A stretch of 64,000 nucleotides of DNA, taken from Marasmius tenuissimus (lineage: Eukaryota; Basidiomycota; Agaricomycetes; Agaricales; Marasmiaceae). A program made the position numbers and the translations under genes. The first letter of the stretch is position 1, and every line of letters starts with the position of its first letter. The stretch is from assembly GCA_029532415.1 (NCBI GenBank), contig JAQOTA010000036.1, positions 289,293 to 353,292 of the forward strand, read 5' to 3'. Below the pieces are notes generated by a model. That model had not been told where the DNA came from. It saw only the letters and a list, made by a program, of their open reading frames with translations, and searched no databases. This document shows, piece after piece, positions 1-12,517 of this stretch.

Positions 1-90
1 AACTGCGGGCTGTGATATTGTGGAAGTTGCCGCTGGTCTGTTACGCGAAGATTTGGTACGATTTTTCTTGGACTTTTCAGCCGATGCCAT
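1..90 (-). CDS. Possible 5' end of a gene running off the left edge
   Basis: On the minus strand an ATG at 90 opens a frame that stays open to the window edge (30 codons). The predicted peptide starts MASAEKSKKNRTKSSRN and is rich in Lys, Ser, Thr and Arg, like the unstructured basic N-terminus of a nuclear or nucleolar protein. The frame is also open upstream of this ATG. It would be divergent from the CDK gene, with about 250 bases between the two starts. There is no domain to recognise, the length is short, and an overlapping plus-strand frame exists, so this is only a candidate. Confidence 0.3.
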   Translation of the reverse strand, partial: MASAEKSKKNRTKSSRNRPAATSTISQPAV

Positions 91-343
91 CGTGGATGTC
101 GCGGTGCTCGTCGAGGTCAATGAGCAAAATTTTGAGAGATCACGTGCGGGGAATATATGCCGGACATTTCGTCCGAGGGCATTTCCGCGAGTCATCGGCA
201 GTACACCGCTCTACGGTTACTCTTGAGCTTGTACCATCACCACCTACTCATCGTTCTCGCCACAGTCTGTCCTCAGCACAAGACAGCTTACGACTCTCTT
301 CTCACATCTCTTCGTATCTGTACAAGTAAAGCGTCTCCCGCTG

Positions 344-1798
344 ATGAATTACATCCAGGTGTGTCGCCAGATTCCATGCATGCTATTCGTCTCGACATCT
401 TCTCATTCTAGCCTTATAGCTCGAGAAACTAGGCAAGTGCTGAATTATTTATTGTAGCTTGTACTTACGCGCTAGCGATACAGGTGAAGGAACCTATGCT
501 ACGGTCTATAAGGTACGTTTGACTGCTTGCAGCATCTGAGAAATCGCTCACTACCGCTACGCAACAGGGACGATCGAGGACCACGAATGAGATAGTAGCG
601 CTCAAGGAGATTCATCTGGATGCGGAGGAAGGCACCCCATCCACAGCTATCCGGGAGATCTCGCTCATGAAGGAGTTGAAGCACGTCAACATTGTCCGGT
701 TATACGACGTGATACACACAGAGACCAAGCTTGTCTTGATCTTCGAGTATTGTGAACAGGACCTCAAGAAGTACATGGATCAGCACGGTGAACGTGGCGC
801 GCTCGACCCGAATACCGTTCGAAGTTTCATGTACCAACTCCTCAAGGGTACAGCATTTTGCCACGAAAATCAAGTTCTCCATCGGGATCTCAAGCCTCAG
901 AACTTGCTCATTAATAGGAAGGGAGAACTCAAACTGGGTGATTTTGGATTGGCGAGAGCCTTTGGAGTACCCGTTAACACTTTCTCGAACGAAGTACGTG
1001 TATCATCATCATTCCTTGCGAGGAACAATGACCAACATGCTTGAAGGTCGTCACGCTTTGGTATCGAGCGCCAGATGTTCTGCTCGGCTCACGAACATAT
1101 AGCACATCTATCGATGTTTGGTCATGCGGCTGTATATTCGCCGAGATGATATCTGGCGTTCCGCTCTTCCGTGGCAAGGACAATCAGGACCAATTGCTGC
1201 ATATCATGAGGATTATCGGCACTCCCACTGAGCAACAGTTCAAGAACATCTTTAAGGACAACGTGCGCGATACTTATTCCCTACATTCCGTGCTTCCTCT
1301 AACCGAAAATATCCTGCCAGCCTGAGATTCAGACTAAACAATTCTCTCGATATCCAAAGATGGATTTCCGCCAAGTTCTGCCCAAAGCCTCTCCACAAGG
1401 TAATGTCGTCGTTACATGCGTATCGACAGGACCGACTAAAGTATTGTATAGCGCTCGACCTACTCGAACGATTGCTCAAATTCGACCCCGCTGAGCGCAT
1501 GTCTGCCGCCGAAGCCTTATCGCATCCCTATTTCACCGCATCCACCCAGTACAACATACCTCCCGCTCCAGGCTCTATGCCCCCCCCGGCTTTCAATTTC
1601 CCTCATCCTCACGGTCACGCTCCGCCTCAACAGCAGCAGCAGTTTTCGCGGCAGTCGCAAGCTCCTCCCTTCATCGCTAACCCCGCGATGGCCCAGCAAT
1701 TACAGCAACAAGCGGCCGCCCAACAACAACAGGCAGCCGCTCTAGGTGCCTTCGGAGGAATGCACTTTACAGCACCTTTTGGACACAACCCTCGGTAG
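344..1798 (+). CDS. PHO85: Cyclin-dependent kinase, Pho85/CDK5 type
   Basis: Serine/threonine kinase of the Pho85/PhoA/CDK5 group, which acts with Pcl-type cyclins in phosphate, cell-cycle and polarity control. I assemble seven exons: 344-358, 420-432, 484-512, 568-993, 1047-1262, 1321-1399 and 1452-1798, giving 374 residues. The N-terminus [19 protein letters not shown] is canonical for the family. Further support comes from VALKEI (ATP lysine), the PSTAIRE-like cyclin helix [36 protein letters not shown] and [13 protein letters not shown]. The 3' exon adds a tail of about 80 residues after the kinase core, rich in Pro, Gln and Ala with runs of CAG/CAA codons, as seen in many filamentous-fungal Pho85 proteins. 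The second intron (433-483) starts GCAAGT, a GC-AG intron, and the first three exons are only 15, 13 and 29 nt. The kinase family is certain; in vivo substrates are not visible. Confidence 0.95.
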
Positions 1799-2155
1799 AC
1801 ACTGTAAACCTCCATCTGGCTTACCTCTCTACTGTACATTTTTAGTGTTTTCCTTTCTTTCCTTGGCATATTCGCGATCACGATTCCTTCCCGCCGTTGT
1901 AGTCTCCCGTTGTAGGTATTTATAAAAATTTCGTGCGTTGTAACGGCGATATTTATAGACCTGCTGTGGCCCACAAACGTGTATTTCCCGATGACAATGA
2001 GTACCCAAAACAAAAAGAAGAAAAAACAGGACATTGGTGCTACATATCTAACAGCGAGCGTTCTACCCTAAGATTATATCCTCCATAATATACATGATGG
2101 TTATGACACCGTACAGCAGACTAGATAACATTTTGCGAACAGAAATTCCGTTGAT
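1799..2155. other. Convergent intergenic region
   Basis: This 357-base gap lies between the tail-to-tail CDK and histidine-kinase genes. It should hold both 3' UTRs and polyadenylation signals. It is AT-rich with T- and A-runs around 1990-2025. I see no further gene. Confidence 0.6.
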
Positions 2156-5100
2156 TTAGATCCGTGGTGGTTGTCCGAACATTGATAGCAATGAAGTTAG
2201 ATCGTCTTTCAGAACGGGTAAGAACTGCAGGGTCAATGTGAGCGGAAGGACAAACGTACTTTTCCTGAGAGGTTTGCTAAAGAAAGCGTTCATCCCCGCG
2301 CTCAAGCATAGCTGCTTCGTCGACTCTTGGCAATCCGCACTAAGTGCGACAACTGAGAGGTCATACGATTGAGTACGGGTCAAGGAACGTTCATCTCGAA
2401 ATGACGCACCTGGCAGCATTATTGAAGCCTTCCGTTTCTTCTCCATGACTCGCAGTCGCTTGGTGGCTTCTACTCCATCGCATATAGGCATATCTAGAAG
2501 TGGGGCAGCGATGAGTATGAGACGCGCGGACGACAAGCGGCATCGACTCACGATGGTCGAAGAGAGCTACACTGAAGTAGCCTGGTTCGTGTGACTCCCA
2601 TTCTGAAACTGTTTGAGAACGAGAGAACGAAACATCCACTTATAGAAACTCACCCGCTAACGCTTCCTCGCCGTTGCCTGTGGCCACGACGTTGAGCTGA
2701 TAGCGCTCTAGTTGCTTGACCAAGAGGTTTTGGGCGATCGGATTATCTGAGGGAAACCACGCTCAACACAACGTACGCCTCCTAAGCGTGGGCTGATCAC
2801 TCACCCTCGGCGATCAGGACGTTTCCGTACAGAGTCCTCTGTGAGGCGACTAATTCATCCATGGCTTTCATAACGTCCGACGTCGGTTTAGCCGTGATAG
2901 TGTTGGGAAGATTTTTTAGGCCCGCGAGCGTCTGCAGCATCTTTGCCTTGCGTGGTGGCTTCGTCATCTTCACAACTCCGCTGGTGCTGGTACCGAAGAT
3001 GGCTCTTCCTGAAAGGCTAGTCGTAGGAGTATAGAGATGAACAATTTTGGTTTCCGTGAGCGTGGGGTATTTCAGAGAATGCAAAAACCCGGCCAAGTTG
3101 TCGGCGCGACTTTCTGACTGATCATCCAGAATGACGAAATCGAGGGGTCGGATGGGATTTGTGAGGCTTCGAATATAGGCTTCAGCCTCGTGTATCGAGG
3201 AGACGAGATAGACAAGGAAGCCACCGAACATGTGGCGAAATAGAGTGAGAGTGGTCGGAGAGGAAGAGCAGACCAAGATGTGAGGAGGGCGGGTATTCAT
3301 CAAAACCGATCTCAATTTCTCGATATCATGTGTATACTGTGAGCGACGTTAGTTTCAAGACGTCAGATATTGAAGTACCTCCACACCTTGTGAGATTCCT
3401 CAGAAGTGAATATCTTGACAGGGATGGTGAACCAGAATTTGGAGCCAACGTTGAGTTCAGATTCTACAGCGATCACTCCATTCATGAGCTTCACGAGCTG
3501 CCTCGATATTGAAAGCCCCAAGCCAGTACCACCGAAACGCCTCGTTGAGGAATTATCGGCTTGTTGGAATGGAACAAACAATAAATCCACGTCACTAGGA
3601 GACAGTCCAATGCCAGTGTCTCTGCTAAGATTGAGCCTCTAATGGATGGCGGTATGAACCAGTGTAACGTACTGAATGACGAACTTGAGGCGGACTTCGT
3701 CTGAAGCAGTCGGAGCTGTGTCGCTATTTTCCAAGGAACATGTGACATTCACCGACCCTGACGCTGTAAACTTGACAGCATTCCCGATCAAGTTCATGAG
3801 GACTGGCAAATAAAAAGTCACGGTTAGACTTCAGCCCCTTTAAACTCTCAGATGAATGGCACCTTGACGAATCCGTGGATAATCAGCAAAGACCCCTGGC
3901 GATGTGCGATGTCTTCAGTCAGAGGTCAGGAAGAGATCTGGACGACGTGCTTACAGGAGGGCACGTCAGGCTCTATATTGAAAGAAAGATCCAATTTTTT
4001 GGCGGCCATTGGCAGTAAAAGTTCCATGCAGTCCTTCGGAAAATCAGTCTTCAATGACTCCGATGACTTTGAAGATTGCGGAAGACTTACGGCGATGATG
4101 TTCTAAAAGAAAGAACATTAGTCAGTGGACATTGAGAGGTCTATAAACGGAATCTACTTGCCTCCACAAGGAATCCACTCGGCTCTAGTTTGACGGCTGT
4201 AAATTATTACTCAGCACTCGCGTAATCTTTACGAGGAACGGGGAAGAGGACCTGACGCCTCGAGCTTGCTGTAGTCCAATATGGAGTCGATGATCTGCCA
4301 TCGTTGTCAGTCACCTATGTTGTCGAATACCGACTGGAAGATATTTACCTTGAGCAGAAGTTCGCAAGATTGTTTGGCTGTTTGGACTGAGCATAGCACG
4401 TATCAGTCCGCGAGGCTCCCACACTGGCGAAACGACATACCTATCTCGTTCTGCCCTGGATTAAGTTCTGTTCCACTCAGAAGATCCAGAAGCCCATAGA
4501 ATGAGCTACAATAAGTTTAATGAAGAGTCGCTCCGTCCGCGTGTACAAATCAACGTACCTAAACGGCGTTCGCAGCTCATGACTCATGGATGCTAAGAAA
4601 TTGCTTTTGATCTACAAACGACTAAATGAGCAACGAGCTTGCACTTGCGTGCGATCAGGATTCCTTCTCACCTTTGTAGCTTTCAAAGCGTCTTCGCGAC
4701 TCTTCCTCGCCGCCTCCAAAGCGTCACGTTGAACGGCGATCATCTTAAGATTCTCCCTTGTGCCGGCTTGCACCGAACGGAAGAGCAACGCATTCGAGAT
4801 GCTGATACTCGCTTGTTGACACAATAACGTCAGGATTGTGACGATGTTTTGCGAGAAGCTGTATTTGGAAGCCACGTATACCGCCCCGAACGTTTGCCCG
4901 CGGTTACTGAAGACGGGCAAACAAATAACGGAGCGATGAATGGTCTGCGAGGCTTCAGAGGAAAAGCGATGATCTGTTGAGGCGTCGTCGAAGTACAGGC
5001 TTTCCTTCGAATTGAGCGCTAGAACCGGCCGTCAGTGCATCACGGTTACAACGAGTTGAAAGAAAAACGCTACTGTGTTGAAGAATCGCCTTTTGCAAAG

Positions 5101-8100
5101 GATCATTTATCGTCCGTATTGACCTTTGGTGTTCGTAGACTTGACACTGCTCAGGCGGGGACATGCTTGTAGCTACGCAATAATCTCCTGCTTCACGAGC
5201 AATCACCACTAATGCGAAAAGTTCAGTCTGAGGAATTCAGTGTGCATAGGAAATAGGCTTACCGCAGGTATTCTGAGAGCCAGAGGTTTCTAAAGCGAGT
5301 CAATAGAGGGATCAGTTGGGAAGTCATGCACACATACCCGTAGCGATCTCGGTCAATCGCTGCAATGCTACAAAGAAAGTCAATAAAACAAGCTACGAAC
5401 AAAGGCATAGAGAGTACCTGAAGAAAGGTTTATGTCGCTGGATATATCCTTGCTCCACCGCAGAATTGCATTCAAGTGTGAGGCTCGGAGAGCGGTTTCT
5501 TGTTCCCCGCTCGTATCCAATTTGGTGTCATCGTATCGTGAGGAAACTTGGATTCCCATTGTGCTGTCCGTTTGAACTGCAACGTCCGAGGTAAAGATAG
5601 GTCGTTTCAACGTGTATTGTGACCTGGTGCCAACCACAGAGGTTAAGTAATTCCTGAGGCATGGGACTGTTAGCAACAAGCTATTGCCCGTGTCACGTCC
5701 AGCTCACACAACACCTTGCGCTCCCCATTGCGAATGCCGCGATATGCCCCGACGTTGTAGCTCGCTGCCCAGGCCTTCGACTCCGCATCGGACAAAATGA
5801 CAGCCTTGCTATGGAGACAGTGAGCATCAACTGAATGAACGGGAGGTGCTGGCGCGAGCATACCAAATAAAGGCCCCAAGCTTCCTCCATGAGCCAGTCA
5901 TTATTCACAGCCAGCCTTCGGGAGTGTTAGCAGGTAAGACATAGTAAATAACGAACACTATGACGTACTTGACAGCGACATCGTACAGTTTGAATGCAGC
6001 AGGATCGTTCAACACCGACGCTAGTTCCGCGTCCTTCCCATGATTCAATTAACAGATCATAAAGCTAATGAATGGGCACTTACGACGATTGCAACCCATG
6101 TGCTCGTATTGGTAGGACTGGACGAGACCCATCTGAAAGATTTGGTCAGTGCTCTGCGCCTGAACACAGCCAGTGATACTACTTTTTGATGAATTCTTGG
6201 TTAATTTTCACTTGCTTCAAGTACAGATCCCGGTCCGCTGTACCCACAACGCCTTGTCTGATACATGCGACCATAGCCAGACTATGGAAGAATAAGCCAT
6301 AACGAACGTGCCGATGGCTACCAAGTATGTCAGTGGTATAGTATTGGCGTATCTCAAGTACAACGTACTTGGGATGCTTATCCCTGGTTTGATACACCTG
6401 AAAACCAAGCGCGGCGGCTTCCTTGATGTGACCCAAGCAGTACAAGCCCACAACCTGTTCCAGGTATCAGTGGAAAGACCAACTGGAGCGGTGAGCTTTA
6501 CCTTGAAGGAGTTGTACCTGATATAATGGTGAGTGAGGACTGAAATTTCAACGCTGCAGATGCCTACCAGTTTAGAACTAGTGGAAGGTTCCCTGGGGCG
6601 GACTCTATCTCTTGCAGATACTCGCTCTCGTTGAAGGTTTCAGTGTCAAATGCAGTTCTTGCAGAGTTCCCGAATGTGTAACCTCCAAGTGCCCGAATAC
6701 AATTCAGTGTTCCTGTACATACAAAATAGGGTCAACCTTCGCCGAAGACAGTATCAGGTGTGGACTGACCGGTGGCGAGTGCCACAGTAGCACTGGGTGA
6801 CCAGATCTTGATATCGTTGACGCTCTGTGCGATGTTTGAATCTCCAAACTGAGAGTGAACACACGAAAAAGGCACCTCTTCTGCTGCTGTAACCAGTTCA
6901 TTCACTGATAGGAACACTCAACATTTAGTGGGACTGGAAGAGGATTGCATACTCACAATGGTCGCATACGTAAAGTCGAGTAGCTATCATGTGTAGACTC
7001 GCGAAGCTGGTGTAAATGCTACGCAAGTAATGGTGAACAAATTTACAGATCGAAACATGATTTAACGCACCGGTCTCCTGCACTATTGCCATACTTGATG
7101 GCATCCTCAAGTTTGGGAATGGTAGTGCGGATGTGAACATTGTCGTACGGCGACACCATCGCCACAAATAGGACATTCGCGCGGCTGCAATACAGGCAAT
7201 GACTCAATGAGTACACCCAAGAAGGAAAAGCCACATTGCGAGCCCGCTCCTGAACTTTTCCTGATTTGGTAAATTCCTGACTCACCATTTTTCCACGCTC
7301 GTGCCATGTTGGTCGGCGATTCGCAACGCAAGTTTGCCCAAACCAGCGGAGAACCTGTACAACTCCCTTTGCTCCGCAGCACCTGCCTCTTTGTTGAGCG
7401 CTAGAATCCTGTCAAGCAATCAGATCACTTACCTCCCAGTGCCCAGAACACTCCCAAGGCTGTTCCCGGAGTTATACCAGATCTATCAAAACCCATTGAT
7501 TCCCTGGACGATATGCGAGTAGTGCGCTCAGAACTTACCTCAAGGCTAGCTGAATAGTCTGCATAGAAAGTGTCAGATGCAGCGAGCCGGGTGGGAAGGA
7601 GAATGAAGATAGATACCGTCAGGCCTATAACATCTGCAAATGCCAAGGGACTCGGACTCCAATAGGCGTTTGTGCCTTAGGAAAACTTGTCAAAGAGGCA
7701 TCAGTGGAATGTAAAAAGGACTGACCGGCATCGTTCAGGAGTCTAACCGCAATTTCCGTCCGTGAGTCCAAAGCTCGCGGTATAGAAAGGAACGAGTCGA
7801 AGCCGACAGCAAGAATTTCATTCTTGACACGTTCAAACATCTTCGTAGAATCCCTGCGCGTCGGAGCCGGATTGACTTCCACGCCCAGAAGTTTCAGAGC
7901 GGAAAGAGTGTCGGAAAGGGCGTCAGTGAATTGATTTCGCATCCAATGATTTTGAGAGCGAGATCGTAGAAGGTTAGCTATTTCTTCCGATTTCTGGGTA
8001 TGGGTCAAACATTCTTCTATGTATGCATTAGATGTTTCAAAATCGCCTGGAAGTCGACGATTAGTCAATTGGTGCAGCGGCGGTGTTTGGTACAACCTTG

Positions 8101-11100
8101 CCAAGTAGACAATCTGGGTCGCAAAGTCAGAGAACGTGTCGCAAGCACTTGATATGGATCTACTCACGAAGCAAGTCTTGAGAAAAGGTTGAATGTTCTC
8201 TGAGTTCTTTGAACCCACGGATTATCGGTCAAAAGCGTCCTTGCACTCGAGAAGGACCGGAGTGCAAGCTACAGTCGGTGAGTGCCTCGTTCAAGAACTC
8301 GATGGAACCACCAACCTCGTGAGCACCTCTTGCCCAAGCAGCCTCTCCCGCGTCGATAAGAACGTCGAGAAGCTCGTCTCGTTTGGGGTGTTCATGTAAT
8401 AAGGGCAAGCACCTTTGTATCGGGAGTCAGATATTGAAAGACAGTTACACGGAGACGATCTGAACCTTTTCGCATGTTCAGCTATCCTGTAGACGTCGAT
8501 AGGGGTGTCATGCAGAATGGCCAGGATAATCTGTAAAGAGGGTTGAGAACGAGCAAAAGTGGGAGCCTTGAAAACTTGCCCTCAAGGACATCTTCGCTAC
8601 TACGTCGCCTGGGAGATTACTGGCCTCTGCCTGAGCAGCCTGTCGGTATCGATCATGCGCAAAGCTACACATGTCGCGCGCGCGTTGTATTATCCATCCC
8701 TCTACCAAAGCAGTTTGAAGTCCACGGATGGAATCTCGCGAGCCACCGGACCCACTCTCTCGGGCCCTCCGAAGATTACCTATGGTAGTATCATCGTCGT
8801 CGCTACTGCTTCCACTAGAATCTTCCCAATCAATCATGAGAGAGACCTCGGCAACTTTGAAGCTAAATGGCACAGTGAGCGAGCCGTCATATCAGAACGC
8901 GGATATAGATAACTGACGTCTCTCCAAAGAAAACTGCCCATAATAGGTATTTCCGAGCTTCATCGGGAAGCTCCCTAAACTGAGTTATCAGGAAGCTATG
9001 ATCTGTTGGGTCGGATAGTTTCTGGTCAACCATGTTGGCCTCAATGGCAGGCAGGTCATAACTAGTAACAAATTCCCACGGGTGAGTCAATGCAAGGAGC
9101 GACAGAGAATCATACCATTGCCAACTCACTCCCAGTGGTTCGCCTCGCTGTTGAAAGTGATCTATGTGGTGGTCAGATGAGGTCTCGAGGCCAAAACGCC
9201 ACATACATGGTTCTGTCGATATAGAGTTGTCAAAATGTTCCGGGCGGTGAAAGCATTTCCTGAAGAAGCAGTAAAGACAAAGCGTGCCAGCGGTGCGGAA
9301 TCGTCCTTTGACCGGTGTAAAGTCCTGGAGACAAGCGACAATATTGACGAGTATGAAAGAGGTTCCACATTGATCCAAGTGGGTCGGGATCGGTTATTGA
9401 ACATGGACCGGACACGGTCTACGATCTCCCTGTCCTCAAAAATATGAGCCAGTGAATATCAATAAAGTAATGAGACTGACGTGTCTTCTGATCTAAGGGT
9501 CACAAATATGAGCTAGAAAGCGAGCGTCAGTGCAGTACGGAGACTCAGGATCACCGAAATCACCATTCTGGTCTTGGAGTTTATTAGAGCGGAGACGACA
9601 TCTAGCGTTCTTTCGCAGAATCAGTACAGTCCCGAGATTGCAGTCAGGACAAACTTACGACTCATCGGCTTCATGGAGGTCATCAAGGAATAAGGCAAAC
9701 AGGCGAGTAAGACCGATGACTGAAAAGACATTTTCCACCAAAGTTTGAAACCTGGCCCGAAGTTCTCGCGTAGATAATGCTTCGCGAGGAGAGTCCAAAT
9801 GAATATCGAAGAGGGCAAGTATTTCTTTCAGCTCGGGGGTTCCATGATAGAGTAATGGTATGTTTTGTATCTGAGGACCGAGTTTCTCCTTCAATGCGGA
9901 AACAAATCGATGGACATCCATTTGAAAAACCATCAGTTGCCTGAGGACAGACGATAGGCAGCTCAGCTGGTAAGAGTGTCAAGAGATAAAGCGAAGGGAA
10001 CACCAGTCACTGAGACGCACCAGAGCTGCGAACGGAGCGTTATCACCGCTTTGGAATTTGGCCTGACCCCAAAGTCCATGGGCTACAATCAGTGGATTGT
10101 CGTCGATATAAATAACTAGAGGAGAATACGAGAGCACGAACATCGCCATTTCGCCTGGTTCACAAGAATCATAGAACTCTTCCCCACACTGTAAATGCCT
10201 TGTGAGATGCCGTCGAGTAGAAAAACTGGAGAAAACATGCCCAGGAGGACCTGTGATCACAACCACTTGTGGTCTGGTGGTTTTCGGTCGGGGGCGAAGT
10301 GCCGCCCTTCTGAGGGCATCACTTGTTTGTATTGACGGGCTGACGCTCAAAGGAACAGAGCTATAATCCTGACTATCTCCTATAGATGTCCTCCGCACCC
10401 CGTCGACGACCATGGCACCGTGTCCGGAAGGGGATCCGCTCCGCGAAGAAACCGAGTCTTCATTGTCATCGATTGGTGTCCCGGTCCCCGTTTCTTGACT
10501 TCCCGAAGATGAAATAGGAATGTACCCGTCTGTGGCTGTAAAATGTCGAGAAAAGCTCGTATTTGTGTGGCGAACTGTTGGGGTTACTAAGCCGATGACA
10601 TAATGAGAACGAAAATTGGCTAGCTCACTGATGTTACGAATGGTTTCCAGCTCTTTTTCGCGGCCGAACTGGACCCATTATCAGTATGAAGACCCATCGG
10701 TTCGAGACAAACTTACTAGAGCAAGAGGGAGCGTGAATTCCTATGGGTCAAGAATTAGAGGTAAGGGTGGCGAAAGTCCAGCGAAAACAAACCGTGAATT
10801 TATCTTGAGTAGCAATTTCAAACGACGGAATGAGCTAAAGCGATTGGTTTTCAGAAACACGCCTGAATCGTCATTGTATGGACCGACCTCCATGGGTTCA
10901 TCGGCTACCGATGTCACTGAGGCTAGTAGGCGTCTCTGGCACTCAAGCAAGTCAGCCTTGAGACCATACGCGCTTTGGTATCGCGCGTCGGGATGCTTAG
11001 ATAGTAGCTGCGAAGCTCAGAATCAGGCCATGGTCACAGCGTTATTTGCGATGTCTACGCACCTTGTCGATGATCGCCGCCAGCACCTGAGGCACGTCGC

Positions 11101-12138
11101 GTCTCACTTCATGGACTGGCATTGGCCTCTTTTGCACGATAGAATGAAGAAGTTCTAACGCCCCGCCTTCAAATGGCATTTGACCACGACCAACAAGGAG
11201 AGTCCAAAACAAGATTCCAATTGAATATAGGTCCGTCCGGTGGTCTTGCGCCATTGTTTCGATGCTCCCAGTCTGCTCGGGGGCCAAGTAACACAATGCC
11301 TCCTTCACTTTCAACAGTTGCACCTCCTCATACGTCTGCAGCACGAAGTTCGAGGGGGACCCATAGTTCTCCAGAGAGACAGCTCTGTTACCGAAATGAG
11401 CAAAGCGTACACTTCCAGAGTGGGCGTTTAAGTGGAATGCATTGCCGCGTACTGATAGTAAGGAAGTCTGGGATCAGGATGCTGCTTGACAGCTGACGCA
11501 GAGAAACATTCGTACTTTCGCGGTGTACAATTCCTGCCCTAGGTGAAGGGTAAGTCGGACTGGAGATTGTTTATGGTTGAAGGACGCACTTGTGGGTCAT
11601 TTGCAAGCAAAGGGTAGCCTGAATCGCGAACCTACATCACTATTAGCATGATACTGTAGAGAGTATGGGTTACACGCACTCGAGAAACGTCGCTAAATCC
11701 ATGATGTCAAACGCTTCCATTTCTTCTGCTATGTCCGCTTCGTCAATATCCATCATGAAAACGTCACCATGCGAGTGCGGAGGACGTGGACGAGAAACAT
11801 CGGCCAGTAGTAGGTCGTTGACTTTGGATGGAGGCAGATATCTTCCCAAAAGATTGAGTCCAGGATGAGCCAATAACAGAACAACGACGTCCCCATGGTC
11901 TCGCGGTATGCTGATCATTTCAATCATTCTAAGAGCTGGACTATAATTCTCCTTGGATTCTGCAAGCCTTCCGAGACTTCATGAACTTTCAGCAGCAAGA
12001 TGCTTGACAAATGTAACTGAGAGCTCACTTGTGCGCCTCCTTCTCCAAGCACATCGAGGCGTTAGAGTGCGCAGGGGCTATTTTTGCCAGCACGCTCGAG
12101 CTATCCTTCAAACTACTGCCTTCCGCGAGAAGGGTCAT
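2156..12138 (-). CDS. Group X hybrid histidine kinase with N-terminal kinase-like domain, AAA ATPase, GAF, HisKA/HATPase and receiver
   Basis: A giant, intron-rich sensor kinase of the fungal group X class (Mak2/Mak3- and Chk1-like). Read from 12138 down: a Ser/Thr kinase-like domain (about 12.1-11.0 kb; conserved [15 protein letters not shown] block near 11.85 kb, catalytic loop VHREIRGN spanning an intron at 11452-11515, HFG at about 11390, LAPEQTG at about 11.3 kb). Next comes an AAA/NACHT-like ATPase whose Walker A GPPGVGKSS is split by a GC-AG intron (10189-10240), then a long alpha-helical, TPR-like region (9.4-6 kb) and a GAF domain (about 5.2-4.7 kb). The H-box SHELRTPF has its His codon at 4579-4581. 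The ATPase has N-box NLIGNAVKF (about 3.78 kb) and G-box [10 protein letters not shown] (about 3.52 kb). A degenerate receiver lies at 3.3-2.8 kb and a C-terminal receiver with ALFDHHMP (Asp in a split codon region at about 2.56 kb) follows. Stop at 2156-2158. The start ATG at 12138 gives [20 protein letters not shown] and joins across intron 11977-12028, but an upstream exon is possible because the kinase N-lobe is short. It probably feeds a stress MAPK phosphorelay (inference). Confidence 0.88.
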
Positions 12139-12517
12139 GCTCCCTGTATCCCTCCATGAAACCGCCTGTGATCGTCAAGTTTAGGAAGAAACATAGATAA
12201 TAGCATGCAAGTAACATGCCTTGGCAAAGGTGTATCCGGGGACGGATAAAACACCATCCGTCGCTCGGAAGAAGAGAGTGGGGAGGGTAGGTGGCCCATA
12301 TATTTTCCGTTTCATCCTTCTTTCTGGGTAAAGGTCGGGCAAGCCCTGAGAAAGTTGCTTTCCCCAGCGTACGAAGAGTTATCGAGTCGGGAAAAGGGCA
12401 AGAAAAGGGTGTTGTAGCTTTGATTTCGCCGGCCGGGGAAGGCACAATTCTGATTTGTCAGCAAGTAATGATGCAATCCTGGGGGGACTTTCATTTTAGT
12501 CCTGATTCACGCCTGAG
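12139..12517. promoter_or_regulatory. Upstream region of the histidine-kinase gene
   Basis: Non-coding stretch that should hold the histidine-kinase promoter and 5' UTR. A minus-strand frame (12113-12445) is open here but has no recognisable protein and does not join the kinase frame cleanly. An unseen first exon of the kinase could lie in it. Confidence 0.4.

Noticed and set aside
12113..12445. Minus-strand 110-codon frame upstream of the histidine kinase
   Set aside because: No recognisable domain, composition like 5' UTR, and it does not join the kinase frame at a good splice site.
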